Shown here: positions 23,900 to 32,351 of the stretch, in pieces
Numbering within the stretch: position 1 is the first letter of the stretch
How the letters are laid out: every line of letters begins with the position of its first letter
Assembly: GCF_900111455.1 (NCBI RefSeq)
Contig: NZ_FOIE01000002.1
Span: forward strand, 62,001 to 126,000
Origin: Geodermatophilus poikilotrophus
Lineage (GTDB): Bacteria > Actinomycetota > Actinomycetes > Mycobacteriales > Geodermatophilaceae
DNA: 64,000 nucleotides
Direction of reading: 5' to 3'
Program-made: the position numbers and the translations under genes
Notes under the pieces: model-generated
Told to the model about the DNA's origin: nothing
Database searches by the model: none
Seen by the model: the letters and a program-made list of their open reading frames with translations, nothing else

Positions 23900-26179
23900 G
23901 GACTCCGGCCCCTCCGGCTGCCGCGTGCCGCTGCCCTGCCCCTCCTCGAGGACGTCCTCGCCGGGGCCGCCGACCAGGGCGTCGTCGCCGTCGCCGCCGT
24001 GCAGGACGTCGTCCTCGAGGCCGCCGGCCAGGACGTCGGCCCCGTTGCCACCGGAGACGGCGTCCCGGCCGGCGCCGCCGCAGAGGACGTCGTCGGCGTT
24101 GCCGCCGTGCAGGACGTCGTCCCCGCCGAAGCCCATGACCACGTCGCGACCGTTGCTGCCGCGCAGCACGTCGTCCCACCCGGTGCCGCGGATCGTCGGG
24201 ACGAGTCCCTGGCAGCGCTCCTCGAGGTCGATGCCGACGACCAGCGGGTCGTGGTCGCTGGACCGGTAGGGGTCGCCGGCGTAGAGGTCCGGGTCGCCGG
24301 TGTACTGGTAGGCGGACGACTCCACCGAGTTGATCGCCCAGTGCGCGACGCCCTCGACCTTGGCGGTCAGCGACGCGGTGGCCATGGCGTGGTCGAGCGA
24401 GCCGGACAGCCCGTCGAACACGTAGCTGTACCGGCCGGGGTCGAACTGCTCGCCGAGGTCGGTGTACCCGGCCTCCCGCAGGACCTCGACCGGGTCCTCC
24501 CGCGTGTAGGCGTTGAGGTCGCCCATGAGGACGACGTCGGGGTCGCCGGTCTCCTCGGCCAGGCGCCCGGCGAAGGCGGCCACCGACCGGGCCTGCCGCA
24601 CCCGGTCGCCGGTGAAGGCCCCCTGCCCGTCGCCGGAGTCGGCGTTGTCGTTGCCGGACTGCGGCGGCTCGCTGTCGTTCTTCGACTTGAAGTGGTTGGC
24701 GACCACGGTGAAGACGTCGCCGTCCTTGCCGAACGTCTGCGCCTGCGGCTCGCGGGCGTTGGCCCACACGCTCTCGTCGGCCAGGCCGACCGGCTCCCCG
24801 ACCGGCTGGACGACGTCGGTGCGGTAGACGATCCCGTTGCGGATGACGTCGCGGTCGACGGCGTAGAGGTCCCGCGGCATCGGGACGAACGCCCACACGT
24901 CCGCCCCGGCGGCCTCGTCGAGCCGGTCCACCAGGTCGGCCAGCGCGGTGTCGGCGTTCCCGGGCGTCCAGCCGGTGGAGTCGGTGTCCTCGACCTCCAG
25001 CAGCGTGACGACGTCGGCCTCCAGCGTGGTGATCGCGCTGACGATCTTGTCGGCCTGCTTCTCGAACTGGCCGGCGTTGCGGGCGCCGCGGGCGTCCGTG
25101 CCGGTCCAGGTGAGGAAGTAGTTGAGCACGTTGAAGGTGCCCAGCCGCACGTCGCCGCCGACCGGCCCGGGAGCCCCCGTCCGCGTGTCCTGCGGCGCGA
25201 GGACGCCGTCGGCCGTGCCGTCGGCGGGCTGGAGGCGCCAGTCGCCGAAGCCGTAGCCCAGCACGAGCGGCTCCTCGAACCGGGCGACGTCCCCGACCCG
25301 AACCGGCGACGACGGCGACAGGTACGGCCGGTCGCGCACGCTGGTCGAGTCGTCTCGGCCGTCGTCGAGCACGATCCTGCGGGCGGCGTTGGCGGTGGCG
25401 ACCGCGGCGGCCTGCTCGGTGCCCGGCCGGGCCAGCTCGGTCGGCTGCACGAGGACGCCGCCCTCGGACAGCGTCAGCTCGCCGCGGCGGGTGAGCGCGA
25501 AGACCTCGCTCACGGTCAGGGGGTCGGCCGGCTCGACGCGCATCCCCTCCAGCCGCTCGCGGACGTCGTCCCCGGCGGGCAGGTCGAGGAGCGCGGCCCC
25601 GGGCTCGGGCAGCAGGTCGTCCCCGCAGGCGGCGACGTCGGTCGGCGCCGTGACCTGCGTCTGGCCGAAGGACTCGGTCGGCACGCCGGTGACCGCGACC
25701 TCGTCGCCGAGCGCGACCGGGACGGTGCTGAGGACGAAGACGCCGTCGGACGTGGCGGCGTCGTCGTCCCCGGCGTCCTGCAGGTGGAAGCCCTCGAGGC
25801 CGCCCTCGCCCTGCAGGTCGGCCACGACGGTGCCCCGCACGGTGACCGTCCGACCGTCCAGCGGCGTCGCCGTGCCACTGCCCTGGACCGCGCCGATCGC
25901 CGTGACCTCGCCCGCGGGGACGCCGCAGGGGCCCGTCGCCGGCGCCTGCGGCCGGGTGGTGGCCGGGTCGGCCGGCAGGCCTGCGGACGTGGTGCCGGGC
26001 GGGATGGTGACCTCGACGAACTCCCCGCTGCCGCCACCGGCGTCGTCGTGGTGGATCTCCGCGACGTACGGCGCGGCCGACGCCGGGGCCGGCAGGGCGA
26101 CGACGGCCAGGGAGACGACGGTGACGCCCACGGCGGCGCGAACGGCTCCGCGGCCCGGGCGGCGGGCTGGGGTGTGCAC
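23897..26179 (-). CDS. Secreted ExeM/NucH-type endonuclease with C-terminal RTX calcium repeats
   Basis: A 760-residue extracellular protein. Signal peptide about residues 1-37 (ends ALPAPASA), a lamin-tail-like N-terminal part (APYVAEIHHDDAGG), an OB-like middle segment and an endonuclease/exonuclease/phosphatase domain: LGTFNVLNYF, LLEVEDTD, VANHFKSK, LMGDLNAYTRED, SLDHAMAT and the closing SSDHDPLVVG. The C-terminal 90 residues hold about seven RTX nonapeptides (GGDDVLHGG type) that fold on binding calcium outside the cell. It probably degrades extracellular DNA. The GTG at 26179 follows GGAGG by 9 nt. Confidence 0.92.
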   Translation of the reverse strand: MHTPARRPGRGAVRAAVGVTVVSLAVVALPAPASAAPYVAEIHHDDAGGGSGEFVEVTIPPGTTSAGLPADPATTRPQAPATGPCGVPAGEVTAIGAVQGSGTATPLDGRTVTVRGTVVADLQGEGGLEGFHLQDAGDDDAATSDGVFVLSTVPVALGDEVAVTGVPTESFGQTQVTAPTDVAACGDDLLPEPGAALLDLPAGDDVRERLEGMRVEPADPLTVSEVFALTRRGELTLSEGGVLVQPTELARPGTEQAAAVATANAARRIVLDDGRDDSTSVRDRPYLSPSSPVRVGDVARFEEPLVLGYGFGDWRLQPADGTADGVLAPQDTRTGAPGPVGGDVRLGTFNVLNYFLTWTGTDARGARNAGQFEKQADKIVSAITTLEADVVTLLEVEDTDSTGWTPGNADTALADLVDRLDEAAGADVWAFVPMPRDLYAVDRDVIRNGIVYRTDVVQPVGEPVGLADESVWANAREPQAQTFGKDGDVFTVVANHFKSKNDSEPPQSGNDNADSGDGQGAFTGDRVRQARSVAAFAGRLAEETGDPDVVLMGDLNAYTREDPVEVLREAGYTDLGEQFDPGRYSYVFDGLSGSLDHAMATASLTAKVEGVAHWAINSVESSAYQYTGDPDLYAGDPYRSSDHDPLVVGIDLEERCQGLVPTIRGTGWDDVLRGSNGRDVVMGFGGDDVLHGGNADDVLCGGAGRDAVSGGNGADVLAGGLEDDVLHGGDGDDALVGGPGEDVLEEGQGSGTRQPEGPES

Positions 26180-26441
26180 GGTGGAGCACCTCCGGTGAGC
26201 GGCGGGGACGACCGGACGCCGCGGGCGCGACGCGGACCCATCGGTGACGTTAGGTGAGTGATCGATGACACGCCCAACGGAGATCACGCGTCACCCGGCG
26301 TCACCGCATCCACCACCCGTGGGGCGCCGGGTACGGGCGGCGTCCGCCGTGCTCACCGGCCCGGGTGGCCCGGCCGCCCGCCGTGCGCTCGCGTCGAACA
26401 GGCGTTCGACCTCGTGCGACACTCTGCCCGTGGCTGGCGGC
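26180..26441. other. Intergenic region, divergent promoters
   Basis: This 262-bp stretch separates the nuclease start from the next plus-strand gene. It should hold promoters for both. I see no strong palindrome, repeat or convincing -10/-35 pair. A frame from 26265 runs into the next gene but its first 59 codons look non-coding. Confidence 0.4.
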
Positions 26442-26735
26442 ATGCACCCCGGGCGGTCCGGTCGCTCCCTCGGCGAGCGCGCGGCGCGCTCGGGCGTCGG
26501 CCAGCCGGAGCCGCCCCGCCCGGCGGGCCCGGCAGCCCGCGAGGGTCGCGCGCGCGGCCGGCACTGCTGGGTGCACGACCCGCCCGGCGCCCCCGGCGTG
26601 TGGCCGGGGCTGCTCGTCGAGTGGCGCCAGGCCGACGGCGGCTGGCACGGCCGGGTCACCTACGCCGTCGCCGGGCCGCAGGGGACGGTGCTCGTCGAGG
26701 CCTGGGTCCCCGCCGCGCTGCTCGAGCAGCGCTGA
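26442..26735 (+). CDS. Small hypothetical protein (97 aa)
   Basis: A 97-residue soluble protein of unknown function. The first half is Arg/Pro-rich and low in complexity; the second half, from HCWVHDPPGAPGVWPGLLVEW to VLVEAWVPAALLEQR, reads as a compact beta-rich domain. ATG at 26442 and GTG at 26430 are both possible starts; neither has a good ribosome site. I recognise no domain. It precedes three more short or small genes on the same strand. Confidence 0.55.
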   Translation: MHPGRSGRSLGERAARSGVGQPEPPRPAGPAAREGRARGRHCWVHDPPGAPGVWPGLLVEWRQADGGWHGRVTYAVAGPQGTVLVEAWVPAALLEQR

Positions 26736-26808
26736 TCGCGGGTTACCGCCGCCGCCGGGTGGCTATGGCCTCACCCGACGCACCGTCCCCGACGAAGTGG
26801 AGAGACCC

Positions 26809-27006
26809 GTGAGCGAGCCCGACCGCCCGAACCTCGACGACGTCATGACCCCCACCGAGTCGGCGCCGCGCGACCGCCAGCAGCACGCCGGGGGCTACAC
26901 CCGCTCCGACGACGAGCTGCAGCACCGCACCGAGCAGGAGCGGCAGATGGTGGACTCCGACGACGCCGACCCCGCCGGCGCCGACACCCACTCCGCCACC
27001 GACTGA
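26809..27006 (+). CDS. Small acidic hypothetical protein (65 aa)
   Basis: A 65-residue, strongly charged and hydrophilic protein (SEPDRPNLDDVMTPTES at the start, DDADPAGADTHSATD at the end) with no hydrophobic core, so probably disordered. The GTG at 26809 follows GGAGAG by 3 nt. Codon use is as GC-biased as the neighbours, which supports coding. Function unknown. Confidence 0.6.
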   Translation: MSEPDRPNLDDVMTPTESAPRDRQQHAGGYTRSDDELQHRTEQERQMVDSDDADPAGADTHSATD

Positions 27007-27029
27007 CCTGCGGTGGCACAGCCGTTCCG

Positions 27030-27464
27030 GTGAGCCCGCTCGGGCCCGCGGACGTCGCCTGCTGGGTGCTGAAGTCCACCCGTCCGCCGGAGCTGATCGA
27101 GCCCGGCTGGCGGGTGGGCACGGCCCGTGAGCTGACCCGCTGCGTCCGGCGCTCCTACCGGCTGGACCTGGTGCGACCCGGCCAGCCCTGCCTGCTGTGG
27201 GTCAGCGGCCGCACCGCCCCCGGTGTGCACGCGCTCGGCGAGGTGACCGGCGAGGCCGACGAGCGCGACGGCGGCCCGGTCGTCGCCGTCCGGCTGACCC
27301 GCCTGCCCGCCCCCGTCGCGCGCGCGGACCTGCTGGCCGACCCCGCCGCCCGGGACGCCGAGGTGCTGCGGATGCCGGCGGGCAGCAACCCCTCGTGGCT
27401 CTCCCCGGAGCAGTACGCCGCCGTCCTCGCCCACCTGCCCGCGCTGGGACCATGGCCGTCGTGA
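27030..27464 (+). CDS. EVE/PUA-like small protein
   Basis: A 144-residue protein whose pattern recalls the EVE (YTH/PUA-like) domain: an early CWVLKS, a middle strand LVRPGQPCLLWVSG where EVE proteins have their GD-containing strand, a GxVTGE turn, LTRLPAPVARADLL and a final WLSPEQYAAVLAHL. EVE domains bind modified nucleic-acid bases. The match is by shape rather than strict motif, so moderate trust. It overlaps the following membrane-protein gene by 13 nt, which indicates coupling. Confidence 0.55.
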   Translation: MSPLGPADVACWVLKSTRPPELIEPGWRVGTARELTRCVRRSYRLDLVRPGQPCLLWVSGRTAPGVHALGEVTGEADERDGGPVVAVRLTRLPAPVARADLLADPAARDAEVLRMPAGSNPSWLSPEQYAAVLAHLPALGPWPS

Positions 27465-28255
27465 CTCCCACCCGGTACCGCTGGGGCGCGATCGCCTGGC
27501 TGCTGACCCTGCAGTTCTTCGTCGTCGAGACCGTCGTCCAGCTGCAGACCGGCGCCCACAGCCGCGCCGAGGACGTCATCAGCGAGCTCGGCACGTCGGC
27601 CTCCGCGGCGCCGCTGCTGATGAACGCGTCGTTCGTCGTCCAGGGCCTGCTGATCGGCGCGGGCGCCGCCCTGCTGCGCCCGGCCCTGGCCGGCCTCGGC
27701 GGCCGGACGGCCGCCGCCTCCCTCACCGCGGCCGCGGTCGGCGTGGTGCTCGTCGGGTTCTTCCCGCTCGACGGGCAGGAGGACCTGCACCAGGCCGGCG
27801 CCGGGCTGCACCTGCTCGGCGGGGGCCTCGCGCTGCTCGCCCTGGCCTACGCGGTCCGGCCGCGCTCGGAGGCCCTGGGGACGGCGCTGGCGCTGCTGGG
27901 CCTGCTGAGCACCGCGATGACCGTCTTCTTCGCCCTCGGCATCACGTCGTTCCTCGGCGAGGGCGGGACCGAGCGCGCGTCGGCCTACCCGGTCCCGATC
28001 GGGCTGGCGCTGGCCGGCGCCGGGCTCTGGGCGCTCGGCCGGCGCCCGCAGGCCGAGCCGCGTCCGTCCCGCCGCGAGCTGCGCGCCGGGGAGCGGGCCG
28101 GACGCGCCGAGCGCGCCCGCGAGCGGGACGCGGCGCTGGAGGCCGCGGTCGGCCTGCCCGACCCCGCCCGGCCACAGCGCGCCCCGTCCGACGCCGAGCC
28201 GGACGACGACTTCGACCCCGAGGACCCCTGGGCCGCCTCCCGCCGCCGCACCTGA
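27452..28255 (+). CDS. DUF998 family membrane protein
   Basis: A 267-residue protein with about six membrane helices in the first 190 residues (WGAIAWLLTLQFFVVETVVQ, then VISELGTSAS, typical of DUF998), followed by a 75-residue Arg/Glu-rich cytoplasmic tail. Function of the family is unknown. The ATG at 27452 lies within the preceding gene. The stop codon is the first base triplet of an intergenic repeat. Confidence 0.75.
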   Translation: MAVVTPTRYRWGAIAWLLTLQFFVVETVVQLQTGAHSRAEDVISELGTSASAAPLLMNASFVVQGLLIGAGAALLRPALAGLGGRTAAASLTAAAVGVVLVGFFPLDGQEDLHQAGAGLHLLGGGLALLALAYAVRPRSEALGTALALLGLLSTAMTVFFALGITSFLGEGGTERASAYPVPIGLALAGAGLWALGRRPQAEPRPSRRELRAGERAGRAERARERDAALEAAVGLPDPARPQRAPSDAEPDDDFDPEDPWAASRRRT

Positions 28256-28343
28256 GGGAGGACACCCCCTCCTCACCCCGTGCAGGGTCCTGCCGCCCCG
28301 TCCCGGGCCTGCGCAGGGTGGGCAGGACGGGGTCCTCCTCTCA
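28253..28343. repeat. Pair of convergent stop-anchored repeats
   Basis: Two facing copies fill the space between the convergent DUF998 and Acg genes. The plus-strand copy begins TGAGGGAGGACACCCCCTCC at 28253; the minus-strand copy begins TGAGAGGAGGACCCCGTCCT at 28343. Each starts with its gene's own stop codon. Confidence 0.7.
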
Positions 28344-29348
28344 GCGTGCGGGCTCGAACCGGAGCACGTCGCCGACCGGGCGCCGTCCCGAGACGCTGCC
28401 GCCCTGGGTCGACGGGTAGCCCATGCGCAGCAGCATCTGCGGATGGCCGATGAGCGAGAGCCGGGCGCGCATCCGGGTGCGGGTGACCGGCCAGTCCAGC
28501 GCCTGGGTCAGCGGCGAGGCCGCCAGGCCCTCCGTCGTCGCGGTCAGCAGCAGCCGGCCCAGTGCCCGCCCGGCGAGCAGCCAGGCCGTCGCGTCGTCGC
28601 CGTCGGTCCCCAGCAGGACGACGGTGGGACGCTCCACCTCCGGCGGTGGCGCCGCCGGGTCGCCGGGCGGCAGGAAGGTCCGCGGAGCGCGGCTGCCGGC
28701 CACGAAGTCGCGGACGAGCCAGTTCGACGGCCGCGTCGCCGGGTCCTCCTCGGGGACCGCGCCGACCGGGATGCCGTCCACCGCGGCCGGGTCGGTCCGC
28801 AGCCACCGCTCGAGCTCGGCGAGGTAGCCGGGGTCGCTGCGCTCCAGCTCCTCGGCACGGGAGACGAGGAAGGCGGTGGCGACCTCCTCCTCGGAGCCGG
28901 TGACCGCCTTCAGCCAGACGCCGAGCCGCCCGGCGTCGGCCGCCAACCGCTCGACCACCTCGTCCGGGACGGCGCGCGGCAGGAACGGCGCCCGCTCGGT
29001 GTGCCGGCGGGCGATCGCCTCGGCCAGCGCCGTGTCCGCGGGCGTGACGTCGCAGGTCGACCCGGCGCGCACGGTGGCCAGGTGGTCGGGGTCCTCCGGC
29101 GTGGGCAGCAGCTCGACGTCCGCCTCGACGCCCGTGCCGCGCAGCGCGACGGCGGCGAACTCCGCGGCCACGCCGCAGCTGATCACCTGCTGCCGGCCGG
29201 TCGGGTCGAGCACCGGCAGCGCCCGCTCGCGGTCCCGGTGCAGGTCCAGCCGGTCGGCGACGGCGGTGAAGCGCCACGGCTGGGTGTTGTGCACCGACGG
29301 TGCCCGGGTGGCGGCGGCCACCACCGCCGTCCACTGCTGCTGGTCCAT
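28341..29348 (-). CDS. Acg-family FMN-binding nitroreductase-like protein
   Basis: A 335-residue protein of the Acg/Rv2032 type: two nitroreductase-like halves in one chain. The FMN-binding start APSVHNTQPWRF is clear; other landmarks are CDVTPADTALAEAIARRHTERAPF and the C-terminal LLRMGYPS. Mycobacterial Acg holds FMN but appears to lack reductase activity and belongs to the dormancy (DosR) regulon. The ATG follows GAGGAGCGGGG. It is divergent from a universal stress protein gene, another class typical of that regulon. Confidence 0.85.
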   Translation of the reverse strand: MDQQQWTAVVAAATRAPSVHNTQPWRFTAVADRLDLHRDRERALPVLDPTGRQQVISCGVAAEFAAVALRGTGVEADVELLPTPEDPDHLATVRAGSTCDVTPADTALAEAIARRHTERAPFLPRAVPDEVVERLAADAGRLGVWLKAVTGSEEEVATAFLVSRAEELERSDPGYLAELERWLRTDPAAVDGIPVGAVPEEDPATRPSNWLVRDFVAGSRAPRTFLPPGDPAAPPPEVERPTVVLLGTDGDDATAWLLAGRALGRLLLTATTEGLAASPLTQALDWPVTRTRMRARLSLIGHPQMLLRMGYPSTQGGSVSGRRPVGDVLRFEPAR

Positions 29349-29413
29349 CCCCGCTCCTCCTCGCCCGGGGCCGACGACCACCGCGGCCCGTCCCCTGCCT
29401 AGCGGATCAGCGG

Positions 29414-29434
29414 CCACAGGTCGACGGTCCCGAG
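29414..29434. promoter_or_regulatory. Weak DosR-box-like sequence between acg-like and usp-like genes
   Basis: In the 117-bp divergent region, the minus strand reads CTCGGGACCGTCGACCTG, matching roughly 12 of 20 positions of the mycobacterial DosR/DevR consensus, including the GGGAC half. Position suits a shared control site. The match is partial, so this is only a lead. Confidence 0.25.
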
Positions 29435-29465
29435 CCCCTCCCGATCCCGGCGCCGCCGGAGGACG

Positions 29466-30353
29466 ATGCGCGCCATGAGCTCACCTGACACCGGCGTCCG
29501 GAGCCCGCGCGTCCTCGTCGGCTACGACGGGTCACCCAGTGCGGTGAACGCGATCGAGGCGGCCGCCACGCTGCTGCCCTCGGCCACCGCCTCGATCCTG
29601 AACCTGTGGGAGCCGCCGTTCACCTCCCCCGAGCTGCGGCACCGCGTCATGGAGCGCGCTGCCAACGCCGAGGCGCTGGGCCGGCTGCTGGAGAGCGAGG
29701 GCAGGGCCGAGGCCGAACGGCTGGCCGGCAACGGCGTGAAGCTCGCGCGGGCCGCGGGCTGGGAGGCCGAGGCGCTGGTCAAGCGCACCTTCGGCGGTGA
29801 CGGCTACCAGTTCGCCCGCACCGCCGAGGAGCTGGACGCCGACCTGATGGTCGTCGGCTCCCGCGGGATGAGCGGCATGCGCGCCTCCATGGGCAGCGTC
29901 TCGGAGCTGGTCGTGCACGTCAGCCCGGTGCCGGTGCTCGTCGTCCCGCACCCCCTGACCACCGTCGAGTGGACGGCCGCCGCCTCCGGGCCGGTCGTCG
30001 TCGGCACCGACGGCTCCGACCACGCCCAGCGGGCGCTCAACGCCGCCACCACGCTCTTCCCGCACCGGAAGCGGCTGCTGCTCGCCGTCGAGGAGCAGGC
30101 GAACTCCCCCGCCCCGACGGGCGTCGAGGGCACCGAGCTGGTCACCGTCCGCTGCTCCGGGCGCGCCGGCAAGCCGCGGGCGACGGCCTCGACGCTGGCC
30201 GACGAGGCCGCGCGCCGTGGCGCAGCCGTCCTCGTCGTGGGCAGCCGCGGCCGGGGCGGCGCCCGGGACACCCTCGTCGGGCACGTGGCGCGCGCGCTGC
30301 TGCACTGCGCGCACCGGCCGGTGCTCGTCGTGCCCACCCGTCCCGCGAGCTGA
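29466..30353 (+). CDS. Universal stress protein, tandem UspA domains
   Basis: A 295-residue protein with two UspA domains (about 12-155 and 168-292). Both have the ATP-binding-type end motif: GSRGMSGMRASMGSVSELVV in the first and GSRGRGGARDTLVGHVARAL in the second. It is cytoplasmic, and by analogy binds ATP and helps survival under stress or low oxygen. GGAGG lies 3 nt before the ATG at 29466 and 12 nt before a second ATG at 29475, so the start is uncertain by 3 codons. Divergent from the Acg-like gene. Confidence 0.92.
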   Translation: MRAMSSPDTGVRSPRVLVGYDGSPSAVNAIEAAATLLPSATASILNLWEPPFTSPELRHRVMERAANAEALGRLLESEGRAEAERLAGNGVKLARAAGWEAEALVKRTFGGDGYQFARTAEELDADLMVVGSRGMSGMRASMGSVSELVVHVSPVPVLVVPHPLTTVEWTAAASGPVVVGTDGSDHAQRALNAATTLFPHRKRLLLAVEEQANSPAPTGVEGTELVTVRCSGRAGKPRATASTLADEAARRGAAVLVVGSRGRGGARDTLVGHVARALLHCAHRPVLVVPTRPAS

Positions 30354-30408
30354 GCCGGCCCCCGCAGGCTCCCGCCGCGAGCCCGCGAGCGGTGGGGGGT
30401 CGCGCTCA
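30351..30408. repeat. Stop-anchored repeat shared by two convergent genes
   Basis: The 52-bp space between the usp and EamA genes is entirely a CCGCCGCGAGC/GCGAGCGGTGG-type element. Each end starts with the TGA of the adjoining gene. The central CGCGAGC palindromic part is the second half of the repeat family. Confidence 0.6.
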
Positions 30409-31320
30409 GGCGCCCGCGCCGGCCCGCTGCAGCTGCGGCCGGCGCACCGGCGAGCGGCGGCGGGACAGCGCCACCCCGGCCAGGCACACTCCGCCGCCGA
30501 CGACGGCCAGGGCCGGCGGCACCTCGCCGAGCAACAGCCAGCCCATGAGCACCACCAGTGGCGGCACGAGGTAGGTGGTGACGCCGAGCCGCCCCGCATC
30601 GGTCCGCGCCAGGGCGTACGCCCACGTGCTGAACGCCAGCGCGGTCGGCACTGCGCCCAGGTAGACCAGGCCGGCGACCGACCCGGGCGGCGCCTGCCCC
30701 AGCTCCGCGGCGAGCGACCCCGCCCACGGCAGGCAGCACAGCGTGCCGGAGGCGCACGCGGTGAACGTGACCTGCAGCGGGGGGAGCCGGCGCAGCACCG
30801 GCTTCTGCGCCACGACGCCGACCGCGTACGTGACGGCAGCGACCAGGCAGAGCACCACGCCTCCGACGTCGGCATCAGCACCACGGGTGGACACGCCGAT
30901 CAGCAGCACGCCGGCGAAGGCGACCGCCAGGCCGGCGGCCAGCCGGCGCGGCAGCCCCTCTCCCAGCCACAGCCCGGCCAGGACGGCGATGAGGATGGGC
31001 CCGACGTTGACCAGCATCGCCGTCGTCCCGGCGTCCAGGTGCTGCTCGGCTGCGTTGAGCGCGACGTTGTAGACGCCGAACCAGCCGACCCCGCAGACCG
31101 CGAGCAGCCGCCACTCGCGCCCGGTGGGCGCCACCCACGGACCCCGGGTCACGCCCAGCAGCACCCCGAGCACCGCGGTGCCCACCAGCAGCCGGCCCAG
31201 CGCCAGCGGCCCCGGCGAGAGGTCGGCGCCGACGGCACGGATGGCGATGAAGGCCGACGCCCAGGCCAGCACGGTGACGACGACGGCGGCCAGCACGGGG
31301 ACGGCGGAGCGGGGGGGCAC
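30406..31320 (-). CDS. EamA/DMT family transporter
   Basis: A 304-residue protein with ten predicted membrane helices in two EamA repeats. The repeat starts AWASAFIAIRAVGADLSPG and AVTYAVGVVAQKPVL are typical, as is VPTALAFSTWAYAL. It is a drug/metabolite exporter of unknown substrate in the cytoplasmic membrane. It is monocistronic, with intergenic repeat elements on both sides. The start may be GTG at 31320. Confidence 0.9.
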   Translation of the reverse strand: MPPRSAVPVLAAVVVTVLAWASAFIAIRAVGADLSPGPLALGRLLVGTAVLGVLLGVTRGPWVAPTGREWRLLAVCGVGWFGVYNVALNAAEQHLDAGTTAMLVNVGPILIAVLAGLWLGEGLPRRLAAGLAVAFAGVLLIGVSTRGADADVGGVVLCLVAAVTYAVGVVAQKPVLRRLPPLQVTFTACASGTLCCLPWAGSLAAELGQAPPGSVAGLVYLGAVPTALAFSTWAYALARTDAGRLGVTTYLVPPLVVLMGWLLLGEVPPALAVVGGGVCLAGVALSRRRSPVRRPQLQRAGAGA

Positions 31321-31417
31321 GCAGCGACCCTAGGTCGGCGCACCGGCCCTGCCCGGCGGGTTCCGGACGTCGTCCTCCCCGTTGCGGTATCCGGCAGGAA
31401 CGGCCCCGTTCCGGGCC

Positions 31418-31525
31418 CCGCCCTGAGCTCGCGAGGGGCGGGGAGGACGGCGACCCCCCCTCCCCACCTGTCGCGAGCTCGCGGCGGGCCCCGCGAGGGG
31501 GCCGGGCCGGGGAGCTCCTTCCTCA
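31418..31525 (-). repeat. Stop-anchored intergenic repeat (SDR gene end), double
   Basis: Between the EamA start (31320) and the SDR stop (31523) the 202-bp gap is largely repeat. On the minus strand TGAGGAAGGAGCTCCCCGGC starts at the SDR stop. A second unit with CGTCCTCCCCGCCCCTCGCG lies about 70 nt further. Confidence 0.6.
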
Positions 31526-32272
31526 GCCGCGCAGGTGCTCGGCGTAGGTGCGCCGCCCGCGCGGGCCCCGGGTGGGCAGCGCAGCGCCGTCCCGGACCGC
31601 GGTCGACAGCCGGCCGGGCACCGGGGTGGCCACCACGTGGGTGCCCGGCTCGCGGGCGGCGACCCACGCCCGCGCGACCTCCGCCGCGGTGAGCTCCTCC
31701 GGCCCGCCGAACTCGACGACGCCCCCGGCCGGCGACCCGACCGCGACCTCGGCGGTGTGGGCAGCGGCCTCGGCGACGTCGACCGGCTGCAGCCGCCAGC
31801 TCATCGGCACCGGCAGCAGCGGACCGCGCCGGGCGGTCTCCAGCAGCTGGTCGACGAAGTCGTGGAACTGGGTGATCCGCAGCAGCGTCACCGGCAGCCC
31901 CGAGGCCAGCAGCACCTGCTCGGCGGCGTACTTGGCGTGGTAGTAGCCGTAGGGGATGCGGTCGACGCCGACGATCGAGACGAAGACGAGGTGGCGCAAC
32001 CGGTCCCGGTCGACCGCCTGCACCAGCCGCCGGGTGCCTGCGACGTCGACCTCCCAGTAGGCGCGGTCGCGGACGCCCGTGGCCGTGTGCACGACGACCT
32101 CCGCACCCGCCAGCGCCGCCGGCAGGTCGCGGCCGGTCGCCAGGTCGCCGCGCACCCCGCCCGGGCCGGTCCCCCGCCGCGACATCTGCCGCACGCGGTG
32201 GCCGTCGTCCTGCAGGCGCTCGACGACCAGCCGACCGAGCGGCCCCGTCCCTCCCGTCACGAGAACGTCCAT
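31523..32272 (-). CDS. NmrA-like atypical SDR, NAD(P)-binding
   Basis: A 249-residue atypical short-chain dehydrogenase. The Rossmann motif VTGGTGPLGRLVVERL is at residues 5-20, followed by a catalytic-like HAKYAAEQ and LRITQFHDFVDQ, frequent in NmrA-type sugar-nucleotide or quinone-related proteins. The canonical YxxxK is changed, so it may be a sensor or a reductase of unknown substrate. It is divergent from the XRE-MurA fusion, with only 79 bp between them. Confidence 0.8.
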   Translation of the reverse strand: MDVLVTGGTGPLGRLVVERLQDDGHRVRQMSRRGTGPGGVRGDLATGRDLPAALAGAEVVVHTATGVRDRAYWEVDVAGTRRLVQAVDRDRLRHLVFVSIVGVDRIPYGYYHAKYAAEQVLLASGLPVTLLRITQFHDFVDQLLETARRGPLLPVPMSWRLQPVDVAEAAAHTAEVAVGSPAGGVVEFGGPEELTAAEVARAWVAAREPGTHVVATPVPGRLSTAVRDGAALPTRGPRGRRTYAEHLRG

Positions 32273-32322
32273 GCCCGGCAGTCTGGCCGGACCGTTCCGT
32301 CCCGGCGCGCCAGGACCGCGTG

Positions 32323-32338
32323 ATCTCACATGCGAGAT
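32323..32338. promoter_or_regulatory. Near-perfect palindrome before the XRE-MurA gene (candidate autoregulatory operator)
   Basis: ATCTCACATGCGAGAT is a 16-bp palindrome with a single mismatched pair. It ends 13 nt before the GTG of the XRE-MurA gene and lies 51 nt before the divergent SDR start. A 16-bp dyad of two half-sites is what an XRE dimer would bind. It is far richer in AT than its surroundings. Confidence 0.6.
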
Positions 32339-32351
32339 ACCGTGACTGCTC

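Noticed and set aside
21810-26189. 1459-codon open frame on the minus strand across malQ and the nuclease region
   Set aside because: It is a non-stop shadow of GC-rich coding sequence: it is antisense to malQ and in the wrong frame of the nuclease gene, with low-complexity Arg/Gly/Ala content and no domain.
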